Shown piece by piece: positions 37,174-45,994 of a stretch of DNA of 64,000 nucleotides. The stretch is from NCBI RefSeq assembly GCF_046115515.1, contig NZ_CP175953.1; one strand, given 5' to 3'. Numbering within the stretch: position 1 is the first letter of the stretch; every line of letters starts with the position of its first letter. This DNA comes from Gracilimonas sp017641085 (GTDB lineage: Bacteria; Bacteroidota; Rhodothermia; Balneolales; Balneolaceae). A model generated the notes under the pieces. It did no database searches. It saw only the letters and a list, made by a program, of their open reading frames with translations, and had not been told where the DNA came from. The translations under genes were made by a program, and so were the position numbers.

Positions 37174-38217
37174 TTAGCGGGTTGGAAACCAGACATAATC
37201 CCCTGATTTGTTGATATATCCGTAATTCTCCTCAATTTCGTCTTCAACCGGAACGTAGATGGTTACTCTTGCCAGTCCATTGTAAAAAGGCTTCACCTCA
37301 TCAAACTTGGGAGAGGTAATCCGATTACCTGATTTATCGATGAACGTCCATTTGTTGTTGATCATAACCGGGGCGCGTTCTTCGGAGAACGTACCGGCTT
37401 GTTCAAATTGTTCCTCAATCACAAATTCCCCGGATTTGTTGATATATCCGAAAGAGTTAGAGCTTGAGCGGGCGGGGGCTAGTCCGTTACCAAAATCGCC
37501 CACGCTTATAAACTGAGGGGAAATGGAAACCTCACCGTTGTTGGCAATAAATCCCCAGCGGTCGCTAATTCGGACGGCAGCAAGCTGATTGGAAAAAGGC
37601 CGTGCTTCCGCATATTTGAAATCTACGATGGTATTCCCGGATTTATCTATATAGCCGTACAAATCATCATCCCGAACCATGGCGCGGCCATTGCGAAATT
37701 CATTTTCTTCCACATAATCCATGTCATCGGGGAGGTCCACCGATTCAATTCGTTCTCCGTTTTCATCGATGTAGTAGAACTCTCTGTAGTCAACGCTGCG
37801 TACAAAAGCGCGCCCGTCAGAAAACCGGGAAGCACCACGGAATTTCGGGTTGATCACAAAATTTCCGGATGAGTTTATATATCCCCAGCGACCATCAAAC
37901 TGAACGGCAGCTTTGCCACCTGAAAAGCGGCGAATGTTATTGAAATTCCCCTCAATTTTAATTTCCCCTTTGGCGTTGATGTATTTCCAGCCCCAGGACT
38001 CGCGCACAACAGCAAGGCCTTCATGGAAATCACCCGCATTTTGGAAATCCGGTTCCAGTATAATTTCGCCCTGCTGATTGATATATCCCCAGTCTCCGTC
38101 AACCAAAACGGGATATAACTTTACGGCATTATCATCATCGTTGCCGGTTACAGAGTTTACGAGGTCACAGGATGTAAGCGTGATCGCAAATGTGAGCAGT
38201 AGTAATAATCGTTTCAT
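37174..38217 (-). CDS. WG-repeat lipoprotein
   Basis: A 347-residue lipoprotein with lipobox LTSC and then DLVNSVTGNDDDN. The rest is about nine WG repeats, each about 30 residues, of the form GYIN(K/S)SGxxxIxPxFxxAxxFxxGxAxV. It is a tandem paralogue of the next gene upstream and the last gene of the DUF1800-DUF1501-WG-WG operon. WG repeats form beta-rich interaction surfaces; function unknown. Confidence 0.85.
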   Translation of the reverse strand: MKRLLLLLTFAITLTSCDLVNSVTGNDDDNAVKLYPVLVDGDWGYINQQGEIILEPDFQNAGDFHEGLAVVRESWGWKYINAKGEIKIEGNFNNIRRFSGGKAAVQFDGRWGYINSSGNFVINPKFRGASRFSDGRAFVRSVDYREFYYIDENGERIESVDLPDDMDYVEENEFRNGRAMVRDDDLYGYIDKSGNTIVDFKYAEARPFSNQLAAVRISDRWGFIANNGEVSISPQFISVGDFGNGLAPARSSSNSFGYINKSGEFVIEEQFEQAGTFSEERAPVMINNKWTFIDKSGNRITSPKFDEVKPFYNGLARVTIYVPVEDEIEENYGYINKSGDYVWFPTR

Positions 38218-38229
38218 GATTTTCTTGAT

Positions 38230-39294
38230 TTATCGGGTTGGGTACCAAATGAATTCGCCTTGCTTGTCGATGTATCCATACCGGATGTTGTCATCGTTAC
38301 CAATTTGAACGCGGGCAATACCATTGATAAAGCTTTCGGCCTGATCAAAAGGTTCGGTTATGGAAATGAGCTTGCTGCTTTTGTTCAGGTAAAACCAGTC
38401 GTTATTCAGCCGTATGGCCGCCATGTTTTCGGAGAATGGTTTTACTTCAGCGAACTGGGGCTCGATTACAATTTCTTCGTCTTTATTGATGAAGCCAATA
38501 TAATCTCCGTCTCTGAACCAAGCCAATCCCTGTGAAAAGCGTCCGGCTTCTTCAAATTTAGGGGTGATTTCAGGGCTTCCGGATTTATTGATGAATCCCC
38601 ATCCTTCCGCCGTTTCGATGGGGGCAAGGCCATCTACAAACTCTCCCGCCGTAGAAATCTGGAAGGTGGGATTGATGCTTTCATTGCCTTCTTCATCAAT
38701 GTAAATCCAGCCGTTAAAGGTTTCCACAGCCGCCAGTCCGTTAGAAAAAGGACGGGCATCGCTGTACTGCGGCTCCACAAGAACACTGCCATCGGAATTG
38801 ATATATCCCCAAAGTCCGTCTATGCGAACGGCCGCTTTCCCTTCAGAAATGGGCTGGGCAAAATCGTACTGAGCTTCGATTACAAAATTGCCGGTTTCGT
38901 CGATAAAACCATACAACTGTCCCGGTAGCTGAACGGGAGCAAGGCCGTCTTGAAAATCACCGGCACTGGTGAATTGAGCCTCTATTACCAACTTGGCAGG
39001 ATGGGATTGCACATATCCCCAAAGAGTACCTTCTCGTATCGCAGCGAGTCCGTCAGACACATCTCTGGCGAAATCGAACCGGGGTTCCATAACGATGTTA
39101 CCTGAGGTTGAAATAAATCCCCATTCTCCGTTCAACAATACGGGGTGAATGGTTTTCTGATTGTCATTATCGTCATCATTTCCGACTACTGAATCCGCCA
39201 GGTCACAACCGGTCATCAACACAATGCCAAACAAGGCGATAAGCAGCAGCGAAAGTAATTTGGGCTTCAATTGTTGTTTTGCTGAATAGGTCAT
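38230..39294 (-). CDS. WG-repeat lipoprotein (paralogue)
   Basis: A 354-residue lipoprotein with lipobox MTGC followed by DLADSVVGNDDDN, nearly the same head as the downstream paralogue. About nine to ten WG repeats follow, for example GEWGFISTSGNIVMEPRF. Its start overlaps the DUF1501 gene stop by 4 bp and its stop is 12 bp from the next WG gene, so the pair arose by tandem duplication inside an operon. Confidence 0.85.
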   Translation of the reverse strand: MTYSAKQQLKPKLLSLLLIALFGIVLMTGCDLADSVVGNDDDNDNQKTIHPVLLNGEWGFISTSGNIVMEPRFDFARDVSDGLAAIREGTLWGYVQSHPAKLVIEAQFTSAGDFQDGLAPVQLPGQLYGFIDETGNFVIEAQYDFAQPISEGKAAVRIDGLWGYINSDGSVLVEPQYSDARPFSNGLAAVETFNGWIYIDEEGNESINPTFQISTAGEFVDGLAPIETAEGWGFINKSGSPEITPKFEEAGRFSQGLAWFRDGDYIGFINKDEEIVIEPQFAEVKPFSENMAAIRLNNDWFYLNKSSKLISITEPFDQAESFINGIARVQIGNDDNIRYGYIDKQGEFIWYPTR

Positions 39295-40940
39295 TTGATT
39301 AAGGTCATTTTTTTGGTTTGAGTACCGGATGGTGTTTCAAGTTTATACAGGTAGGTACCGCTGGGCAGGTTGGCAGCATCGAACTGGATGCTGTACTCTC
39401 CGGCTGATTTCCTTTCATTTATTATCGTTCGAATCAGGCTTCCCTTAATGTTATAAACACGAAGTTTTACATCAGCAGCTTTTGCCAGCGAGAACGAAAG
39501 GGTAGTGGTTGGGTTGAAAGGATTCGGGTAGTTCTGTTCCAGCTTAAATGATGTCGGGCCGTTACCTCTGCTGGTAATTCCGGTAGGAACGGTAGCCGTA
39601 GAGTCCACAAAATCAAGCTTGTTAAAAGAGCCGTCAATTACAGCACCTGTTTCTTCATCGGCCAGGCCAAACCAGTCATCCAGAATGGAAGTGTACACCG
39701 AACGGTAGTCGGTACTGAATACCGGGTCGCCCGAGTTATCTAAATTGGTTAGATCGGCGTGATTGCCGTAAAGGCCGCCATTAACCGGACCAAACACCAT
39801 TACCGGGGCTGAAGAGCCATGATCGGTTCCATTGGATGAGTTTTCATCCAGCGTTCGGCCGAACTCGGAAAAAGTCATAGTTAAAGCTTTATTCTGGAGA
39901 TTATCACTTCCCAGATCCGCATAAAAAGCGTTCACGGAGTTGGCAATATCAGCCAGCAAGTTGGCATGGCCGCCGTCGGTTCCGCCCTGATTATTATGCG
40001 TATCAAAACCGCCTTTGGAAACCAGGAAAAGCTTGGTATTTAACCCGCCACGGATTAATCGTGCTACCACCGCCAGACTCTGGGCAAGGGATGAGTTTGG
40101 GTACTGCCCCATATTGGATGCATTGTCTGCCGCTTCCTGAATAGATTCGAGATACTTGAAGGAGGAATTGGCAATTTTACGGGCAAAGGAAAGTGAATCA
40201 CCAAAATCGTTAGAAGGCACGTTGTTTTCATCATAAAAACCGCCCTGCTCAAGGAATTGGGTAAACTGACTGGCACCGCCAAAGGTAACGCCCAGATTTC
40301 CGAATTCACTCTGGAAAAGGGTAGCAGAACCTCCAATGCGGACACCCAACGGGAATTCGGGAGGATTCATGATAAAATCAGGGTTGTCTTCCACCAGAAA
40401 TCGTCCGGCCCAGCCGGTATTCTCCACATCGCTGCTGCCACTACCGGTGGTCCAGATATCGGTTGCCCGGGCGTGGGAGCGGTTGGTGTTCGAATAACCC
40501 ACATTATTGATTACGGCCATATTGCCATCACCCCAAAACGGCTGAAGGTTGCTCATGGCAGGGTGCATTCCGATATCATCGCTCAGCAGAATAGAGTCCT
40601 GCTTACGGATGCCGATTGTGGGACGTTTCTGGTAATAAATATCATTCTCGACCGGGATAATGGTGTTCAGTCCGTCATTTCCTCCGCTTAGTTGAATTAA
40701 CACGAGTACGCGGTCATTATCGGCTCGGGATAAGCGGTTAAAAAACTTGGAACGGGCAAAGGTACTCACCGGCATTCCTCCCAACATCATAGACGAACCA
40801 ATGGCGCCAAATCCCAGCGTACTCAGGAAACTTCGCCGGCTCCAGCTCTCATGATCATGTTTGTGAGCTTCCTTGTCTTCAAGGCTGGCTCCTTTACGGT
40901 CGTGGGATAACTTTGGATTATGATGATCGTTCTTACACAT
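39291..40940 (-). CDS. DUF1501 secreted protein with T9SS sorting domain
   Basis: A 549-residue protein. It has a twin-arginine-like signal (SRRSFLSTLGFGAIGSSMM, residues about 34-55), a DUF1501 sulfatase-like domain (LIQLSGGNDGLNTIIP, GFDTHNNQGG, FSEFGRTLDENSSNGTDHG), and a C-terminal sorting domain with EQNYPNPFNPTTTLSFSL ending in KKMTLIK. Export by Tat then a type IX system is implied. DUF1501 and DUF1800 genes are commonly adjacent, as here. Function unknown. Confidence 0.9.
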   Translation of the reverse strand: MCKNDHHNPKLSHDRKGASLEDKEAHKHDHESWSRRSFLSTLGFGAIGSSMMLGGMPVSTFARSKFFNRLSRADNDRVLVLIQLSGGNDGLNTIIPVENDIYYQKRPTIGIRKQDSILLSDDIGMHPAMSNLQPFWGDGNMAVINNVGYSNTNRSHARATDIWTTGSGSSDVENTGWAGRFLVEDNPDFIMNPPEFPLGVRIGGSATLFQSEFGNLGVTFGGASQFTQFLEQGGFYDENNVPSNDFGDSLSFARKIANSSFKYLESIQEAADNASNMGQYPNSSLAQSLAVVARLIRGGLNTKLFLVSKGGFDTHNNQGGTDGGHANLLADIANSVNAFYADLGSDNLQNKALTMTFSEFGRTLDENSSNGTDHGSSAPVMVFGPVNGGLYGNHADLTNLDNSGDPVFSTDYRSVYTSILDDWFGLADEETGAVIDGSFNKLDFVDSTATVPTGITSRGNGPTSFKLEQNYPNPFNPTTTLSFSLAKAADVKLRVYNIKGSLIRTIINERKSAGEYSIQFDAANLPSGTYLYKLETPSGTQTKKMTLIK

Positions 40941-40962
40941 GCTTCTTGACGATTATTTGAAA

Positions 40963-42597
40963 TTAAATGAGCTGGTAGGCCGGTAGTTGCTGCAAATAGG
41001 AAATGTATTGCCGGATGGCCTCGGCAAAGGTCTCTTCGTAGTAAAGGTTTCCATCTTGGTCGCTGTTTGCAGTGAATTCGTACCAGGGAATGGTGCCCAA
41101 TAGTATTTTGGTCAGGTTTATTTTGTACTCGGGGAACGAGTCAAAACCTGCAACATTGGAACTGGGGTGAAGGGCCGGATTGCCGGCAAAATCTTCATCG
41201 ATTTTTCGAACGCCTACAGTATCAAGTGGGGGCGCCAATAAATGTTCGGCCAGGTCTTCAGCCAGTGTAAATGGATTTGACGGGTCTGATATTTTCTCAG
41301 CCAGCCGGATGGGATTGTACCGGTTGCCGGCGTTGTCGTATCCGTAAATAATATCGGTGAGGTTATCCCAGCGCGATGGCATCAGGTTGGTGTTGAGCCA
41401 GGAATAATGCCCAGGTGTTCCGTCAGAATAGGGAGGATTGTAACCGGCCCATCCAAAAACGGTTTCGGGACGAAGAAGCTCCTCATTCAACTCCTGCATC
41501 CGCAGCCGTATGTATTCTTTCAGCTGAGAAGTAGGGGTGATTTCCAGCTCTCTCAGGTAACTGATAAAAACTTCGGTAGGACTCTTAATCCGGCAGCCGT
41601 AAAACCGCTCTTCATAAAAGTGAGCACTGCTCAGCAGCTTCTTCAGCACTTCACCGATATCAAAATTCTGGGCGATGCAATAATCGGCAAGGTCAGAAAT
41701 AACCGTTTCGTTGGGTTGGGCGGAAACAAAGAACACGTACAGCTTCTTCGAGATAAAGTAGGCGACTTCCTGCTCTTTCTGGGAGAAAATCAGGTCGATA
41801 ACAGTGTCCAAATCAAAATTACTGGCTACCCCGAAAATGGTTTTACTGGAACTGTCGAAACGGCTTTCATCAAAATACCCGCTCAAAGTGGCATCATTTA
41901 CCCGCCACCCGGTAACCGCCCGGGCTACTTCGGCCACATCACTTTCAGAATAATTATCGTTACCATCCTTGTCCTTGGGCCCGAGTGTAAAGAGCTCCAT
42001 CAGCTCGCGGGCAAAATCTTCGTTAGGCTGGCCTTCACGGTTGTTATAGTTATTGAGGTAATACACCATAGCGGAGTTTTTGCTCATCCGTGTCACAAAC
42101 TCCTTAAAGTTGCCAAAGCTGTATTCATGAAGCAGCTTCCAGTACTTATACATATGGCTTGCGTAACTGTCGCTGGCTTTATCGGGCAGGGCATTCATGT
42201 TGCTGTAAGAAACGGCAAAATGGTTGCTCCAGAACAATTTCATGCGTTCGCGCAGCCCGCCGTTATACATGGCATCCATCCAGCGGAACTGAATATCATA
42301 CACATCCTGAACATCCCCGGAATTGCTGTTACTGAACCATTGTGGGTCGTCTGGGAGGGGAGTGGAAATAGCGTTATCAACGATGGCTTCTGCAGCATCT
42401 GTCGCGTTGCTAAAACTGCGCGCATAATTGAGGTTGTTAATCTTCAACCCAAGATGCGTGCGCCGCACCAAATGAGCAGCCTGAGTTTTACTCCAGGCTC
42501 CGGTATAAGCTTCCAGACCTGCCGCTTGTTGATTGCTATTATTCTTTGTTTTGACCGGGGACTCTCTCAAGCCCTCGTTGACCTCTTCACTAATCAT
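40963..42597 (-). CDS. DUF1800 family protein
   Basis: A 544-residue protein with the DUF1800 signatures AAHLVRRTHLG, MKLFWSNHFAVS, NEDFARELMELFTLG and VFGWAGYNPPYS. No clear signal peptide is visible at the chosen start, unlike many members. The start is ATG at 42597. It is the first gene of the four-gene operon and lies 22 bp from the DUF1501 gene. A 451-codon open frame on the opposite strand is a shadow. Confidence 0.88.
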   Translation of the reverse strand: MISEEVNEGLRESPVKTKNNSNQQAAGLEAYTGAWSKTQAAHLVRRTHLGLKINNLNYARSFSNATDAAEAIVDNAISTPLPDDPQWFSNSNSGDVQDVYDIQFRWMDAMYNGGLRERMKLFWSNHFAVSYSNMNALPDKASDSYASHMYKYWKLLHEYSFGNFKEFVTRMSKNSAMVYYLNNYNNREGQPNEDFARELMELFTLGPKDKDGNDNYSESDVAEVARAVTGWRVNDATLSGYFDESRFDSSSKTIFGVASNFDLDTVIDLIFSQKEQEVAYFISKKLYVFFVSAQPNETVISDLADYCIAQNFDIGEVLKKLLSSAHFYEERFYGCRIKSPTEVFISYLRELEITPTSQLKEYIRLRMQELNEELLRPETVFGWAGYNPPYSDGTPGHYSWLNTNLMPSRWDNLTDIIYGYDNAGNRYNPIRLAEKISDPSNPFTLAEDLAEHLLAPPLDTVGVRKIDEDFAGNPALHPSSNVAGFDSFPEYKINLTKILLGTIPWYEFTANSDQDGNLYYEETFAEAIRQYISYLQQLPAYQLI

Positions 42598-42882
42598 ATG
42601 CTCCGAATTTTCGTCTCTTTTGTACCTATAAGAGAATGGGGAAGTGTTAAGTGTTACAAAATCGTTGCCACTTTTTTTATAGAGGCAAATTCTAAGAAGG
42701 TTCCCGATTTCTGCAATTGGATGGTTAACAATGATATCGGGATATTTTTGAGGTTGAAATAAATTTTAATCATTAAGAGAATACTTAATGATTGAGAAGG
42801 GTTTTTAAATTTTTTTGTAAGGAATTCTTCTGAACTAACTCTTACATTGCAAACAAAACAGCAAAAAAGAACAGGATACGTT

Positions 42883-43359
42883 ATGAGTTCACTTAATAAA
42901 GCAATGTTAATTGGAAATCTTGGTCAAGACCCTGAAGTACGGTACACACAGTCGAATACAGCCGTGGCTACATTAAGTATTGCCACCAGCGAGCGCTTTA
43001 AAGACAGCAACGGGGAATACCAGGAACGCACAGAATGGCACCGTGTGGTAGCATGGGGTAGAACAGCTGAAATCTGTCAGCAGTATTTGAGCAAAGGCTC
43101 CAAGGTTTATATTGAAGGTCCGATCCAAACCCGACAGTGGGAAGACAAAGACGGACAAAAGCGATACACTACCGAAATCAAAGCTCTGCAAATGGTTATG
43201 TTAGACAGTCGCGGAAACTCCGGTGGTGGAAATCAGCCTCAGCAGCGGCCAAACCAAAACCAGAATCAGAACCAGAATCAGGGTGGCGGCAAGCCGATGA
43301 GCAGCAATGTGGAATTGGACAGCAACTTTGATGATATGGACGACGATCTTCCATTCTAA
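42883..43359 (+). CDS. ssb: Single-stranded DNA-binding protein
   Basis: A 158-residue SSB. The OB fold (residues about 1-110) has MLIGNLGQDPEVRYTQ, EWHRVVAWGRTAEICQQYL and GSKVYIEGPIQTRQW. A Gln/Asn-rich linker leads to the acidic tip DDMDDDLPF that binds partner proteins. ATG at 42883 is used; the upstream TTG at 42847 would add an unrelated 12 residues. The ssb-gldE order is typical of Bacteroidota-like genomes. Confidence 0.96.
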   Translation: MSSLNKAMLIGNLGQDPEVRYTQSNTAVATLSIATSERFKDSNGEYQERTEWHRVVAWGRTAEICQQYLSKGSKVYIEGPIQTRQWEDKDGQKRYTTEIKALQMVMLDSRGNSGGGNQPQQRPNQNQNQNQNQGGGKPMSSNVELDSNFDDMDDDLPF

Positions 43360-43382
43360 ATCAACACAGTTTGTTGAATTTT

Positions 43383-43417
43383 AAAAACGACATGAGGAAT
43401 TCTCGTGTCGTTTTTTT
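43383..43417 (+). terminator. Rho-independent terminator of ssb
   Basis: Stem AAACGACATGAG / CTCGTGTCGTTT (one G-U pair) followed by a T run, 25 bp after ssb. Confidence 0.8.
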
Positions 43418-43504
43418 ATTTATCGCTCAGTTTAGCTTAAAATCTTTTATTTTTGGGGATAGCGAAGGCATGCTTACATTTAATCAATCATAAATAAACA
43501 GTAA

Positions 43505-44896
43505 TTGGATACTATCGAAGATCCTTTCAGTTTGGTTCAAGATTCTCTTATCACGCTTAGTGAAAGTGCCGCTGCCACAGCGCAAGCTTTAGATCCTGTG
43601 GTGTTAGGAATTGAGCTCCTCTTTTTATTCCTGGGATTGGCATTTTCAGCTGTATTCTCCGGCTCAGAAGTAGCCCTTTTTTCACTCTCGAACCGGATGG
43701 AAGACCTGAAGCAAGACGAGACTTTAGGCTCTGCTGACGACCGCATTATAAAAATGCTGGAAAAACCCCGGCGCCTGCTGGCTACCATCCTCATCGGAAA
43801 TACCTTTGCCAATATTGTGGCTTCTGTTTTGGCGGCTGTTATTACCGGGGATATCGTAGCGGCATATGGACTTTCAGAAGTGATTGTATATACTGTTGAG
43901 GTGATTGTACTGACCTTCATGATTTTGATTCTGAGTGAAATCACCCCAAAGATTATCGCTATCAATAACCCGATTAAAGTTTCGCGGGGAAACAGTGCTT
44001 TTATTTACAGCTTGTTCATTCTGCTTAAGCCTTTCGCCAAATTGATTGCAGACAGTACCATTAGCCTCGAGCGTTACCTTCCCAAGCCGGCCAGCAAAAT
44101 GACTTCCGAAGACATTCGAACCATGGCAGAGGTGAGCGAGCAGGAAGGGTCAATCAAAGAAGACGAGCGGGAAATTATTGAGAACGTGATTGGGTTTGGG
44201 AATATCACCGTGCGGGAGATAATGACCTCCAGGGTAAATATTATAGCCGTGGCTTTGGATGAGTCGCTGCAAGATGTGCTCACCAAGATTCGTGAAAACG
44301 GACTTTCCCGAATGCCATTGTTTGAGAATGATCTGGATAACATTGTAGGAGTACTTTACGCTAAAGATGTGCTTCCCTATTTGAATGCCGATGAAGAAGA
44401 GCCCTCCCTGAACTGGAAAACCGTTTCAAGAAAAGCTCTTTTCATTCCTGCCACCAAAAAACTGGATGATCTGCTCCGGGATTTCCAGCAGGAAAAAACA
44501 CATATTGCCATCGTGGTAGATGAGTATGGCGGAACCGAAGGGATCGTTACCATGGACGATATACTGGAGGAGATTGTGGGTGATATTACCGACGACTCCG
44601 GTGACGAAGAAACCTTGTACACCCGTTTCAAAAGCGGGATCTATATTTTTGATGCCAAGATTGACCTGGATGATATGGAAGACATCCTGGAGTCGGAGGT
44701 AACTACCGATGAAGACGAATTTGAAACACTGGGAGGTTTGATTTACCATCTCACCGAAAGCCTGCCGGTGGTGGGAGAACGCCTTACCTACAAAAACCTT
44801 GAGCTCACGGTTCACTCCGTAAAAAATAACCGGATCAAAAAGGTGAGAGTGAAAGTAGAAAGCCCTAAAGAAGTTCAAACACCTGCTGAATCGTAG
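43505..44896 (+). CDS. gldE: GldE-like CNNM/CBS/CorC_HlyC membrane protein
   Basis: A 463-residue protein. The DUF21 membrane domain (about 30-220; SAVFSGSEVALFSLS, ILSEITPKIIAINNP), two CBS motifs (REIMTSRVNIIAV; HIAIVVDEYGGTEGIVTMDDILEEI in two parts) and a C-terminal CorC_HlyC domain (FETLGGLIYHL, LTVHSVKNNRIKKVRVKV) are in normal order. In gliding Bacteroidota, GldE is tied to gliding and secretion. The start is TTG at 43505; a TATTTTTG -7-like element is at 43448. murB follows after 2 bp. Confidence 0.88.
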   Translation: MDTIEDPFSLVQDSLITLSESAAATAQALDPVVLGIELLFLFLGLAFSAVFSGSEVALFSLSNRMEDLKQDETLGSADDRIIKMLEKPRRLLATILIGNTFANIVASVLAAVITGDIVAAYGLSEVIVYTVEVIVLTFMILILSEITPKIIAINNPIKVSRGNSAFIYSLFILLKPFAKLIADSTISLERYLPKPASKMTSEDIRTMAEVSEQEGSIKEDEREIIENVIGFGNITVREIMTSRVNIIAVALDESLQDVLTKIRENGLSRMPLFENDLDNIVGVLYAKDVLPYLNADEEEPSLNWKTVSRKALFIPATKKLDDLLRDFQQEKTHIAIVVDEYGGTEGIVTMDDILEEIVGDITDDSGDEETLYTRFKSGIYIFDAKIDLDDMEDILESEVTTDEDEFETLGGLIYHLTESLPVVGERLTYKNLELTVHSVKNNRIKKVRVKVESPKEVQTPAES

Positions 44897-44898
44897 TT

Positions 44899-45927
44899 AT
44901 GAGCCAGTCATTTTCCATTCAGGAAAATTTTAACCTTTCCGATTACAATACCATGGGCATAGCGGCAAAGGCCCGCTATTTCTGCTCCGTTCAATCCGTA
45001 GAGGAATTACAAAGCCTTTTGGCTGATTCCCGTTTTCAGGATACTCCCAGGTTCATGATGGGTGGTGGAAGCAATGTGTTGTTCATCAGCGATTTTAAAG
45101 GACTGGTTATCCATGTGGACATTAAAGGGGTTTCCATTGATCGGGAGGATGAGGGAGAGGTAATCCTGAATGTGGGAGCCGGGGAAAACTGGCACGAACT
45201 GGTGGTGCATTGCGTGGAAAAAGGATGGGGCGGAATCGAGAATCTGTCCCTTATTCCCGGCTCCGTTGGTGCGGCTCCTATACAGAACATAGGAGCATAT
45301 GGAGTTGAGCTGGAAGAAGTTTTTGAATCCCTGGAAGCGGTTGAAATAAAAACAGGAGAGTTGAAATCATTCACCAAAGAAGAATGCCGTTTTGGCTATC
45401 GCGACAGCATATTTAAAAATGAGCTGAAAGGACTCTTTGTGATAAAGGGTGTGAAATTGAGGCTTCAAAAATTACCGAAGGTAAATACCTCCTACCGTGC
45501 ACTTTCCGAAAAGCTGGAAGAGAAGGGGATGAAGAGTCCATCCATAAAAGACATTAGCGAGGCGGTTATTGAGATCCGCAAAAGCAAGCTGCCCGATCCG
45601 GCTGAAATTGGGAATACCGGCAGCTTTTTTAAAAACCCGGTGATTACCAAGAAGCAATTTGAGGAGCTGCAATCTCAATTCCCGGATATTCCTTCATACC
45701 CTGCGGGGGAAAAGGTAAAAGTGCCGGCTGCGTGGCTGATCGATCAGTGCGGATGGAAGGGGAAACGTTTTGGTGATGCCGGCGTTCATAAGATGCAGGC
45801 ATTGGTTATTGTAAATTACGGGAATGCTACCGGAGAAGAGATATGGAATCTGGCACAAAAAATTCAGGTTTCAGTAAAAGATCGCTTTGGTGTTTCGCTG
45901 GCACCGGAAGTTAATATCGTTTCCTGA
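44899..45927 (+). CDS. murB: UDP-N-acetylenolpyruvoylglucosamine reductase
   Basis: FAD enzyme of early peptidoglycan synthesis. The 342-residue type I MurB has NTMGIAAKARYF, the FAD-binding GGGSNVLF, LIPGSVGAAPIQNIGAYG, the catalytic serine in GNTGSFFKNP and the final glutamate region LAPEVNIVS. It is transcribed with gldE. Confidence 0.96.
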   Translation: MSQSFSIQENFNLSDYNTMGIAAKARYFCSVQSVEELQSLLADSRFQDTPRFMMGGGSNVLFISDFKGLVIHVDIKGVSIDREDEGEVILNVGAGENWHELVVHCVEKGWGGIENLSLIPGSVGAAPIQNIGAYGVELEEVFESLEAVEIKTGELKSFTKEECRFGYRDSIFKNELKGLFVIKGVKLRLQKLPKVNTSYRALSEKLEEKGMKSPSIKDISEAVIEIRKSKLPDPAEIGNTGSFFKNPVITKKQFEELQSQFPDIPSYPAGEKVKVPAAWLIDQCGWKGKRFGDAGVHKMQALVIVNYGNATGEEIWNLAQKIQVSVKDRFGVSLAPEVNIVS

Positions 45928-45994
45928 TCAGCTTCCGGGAAACATTGTGTGCTTACTTTTACTTAGATCTATTGAAATAAAGAGTTAAACCATT

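Noticed and set aside
41407..42762. 451-codon open frame on the + strand
   Set aside because: It lies fully antisense to the DUF1800 gene, whose protein carries strong family motifs; the + product has no recognisable domain.
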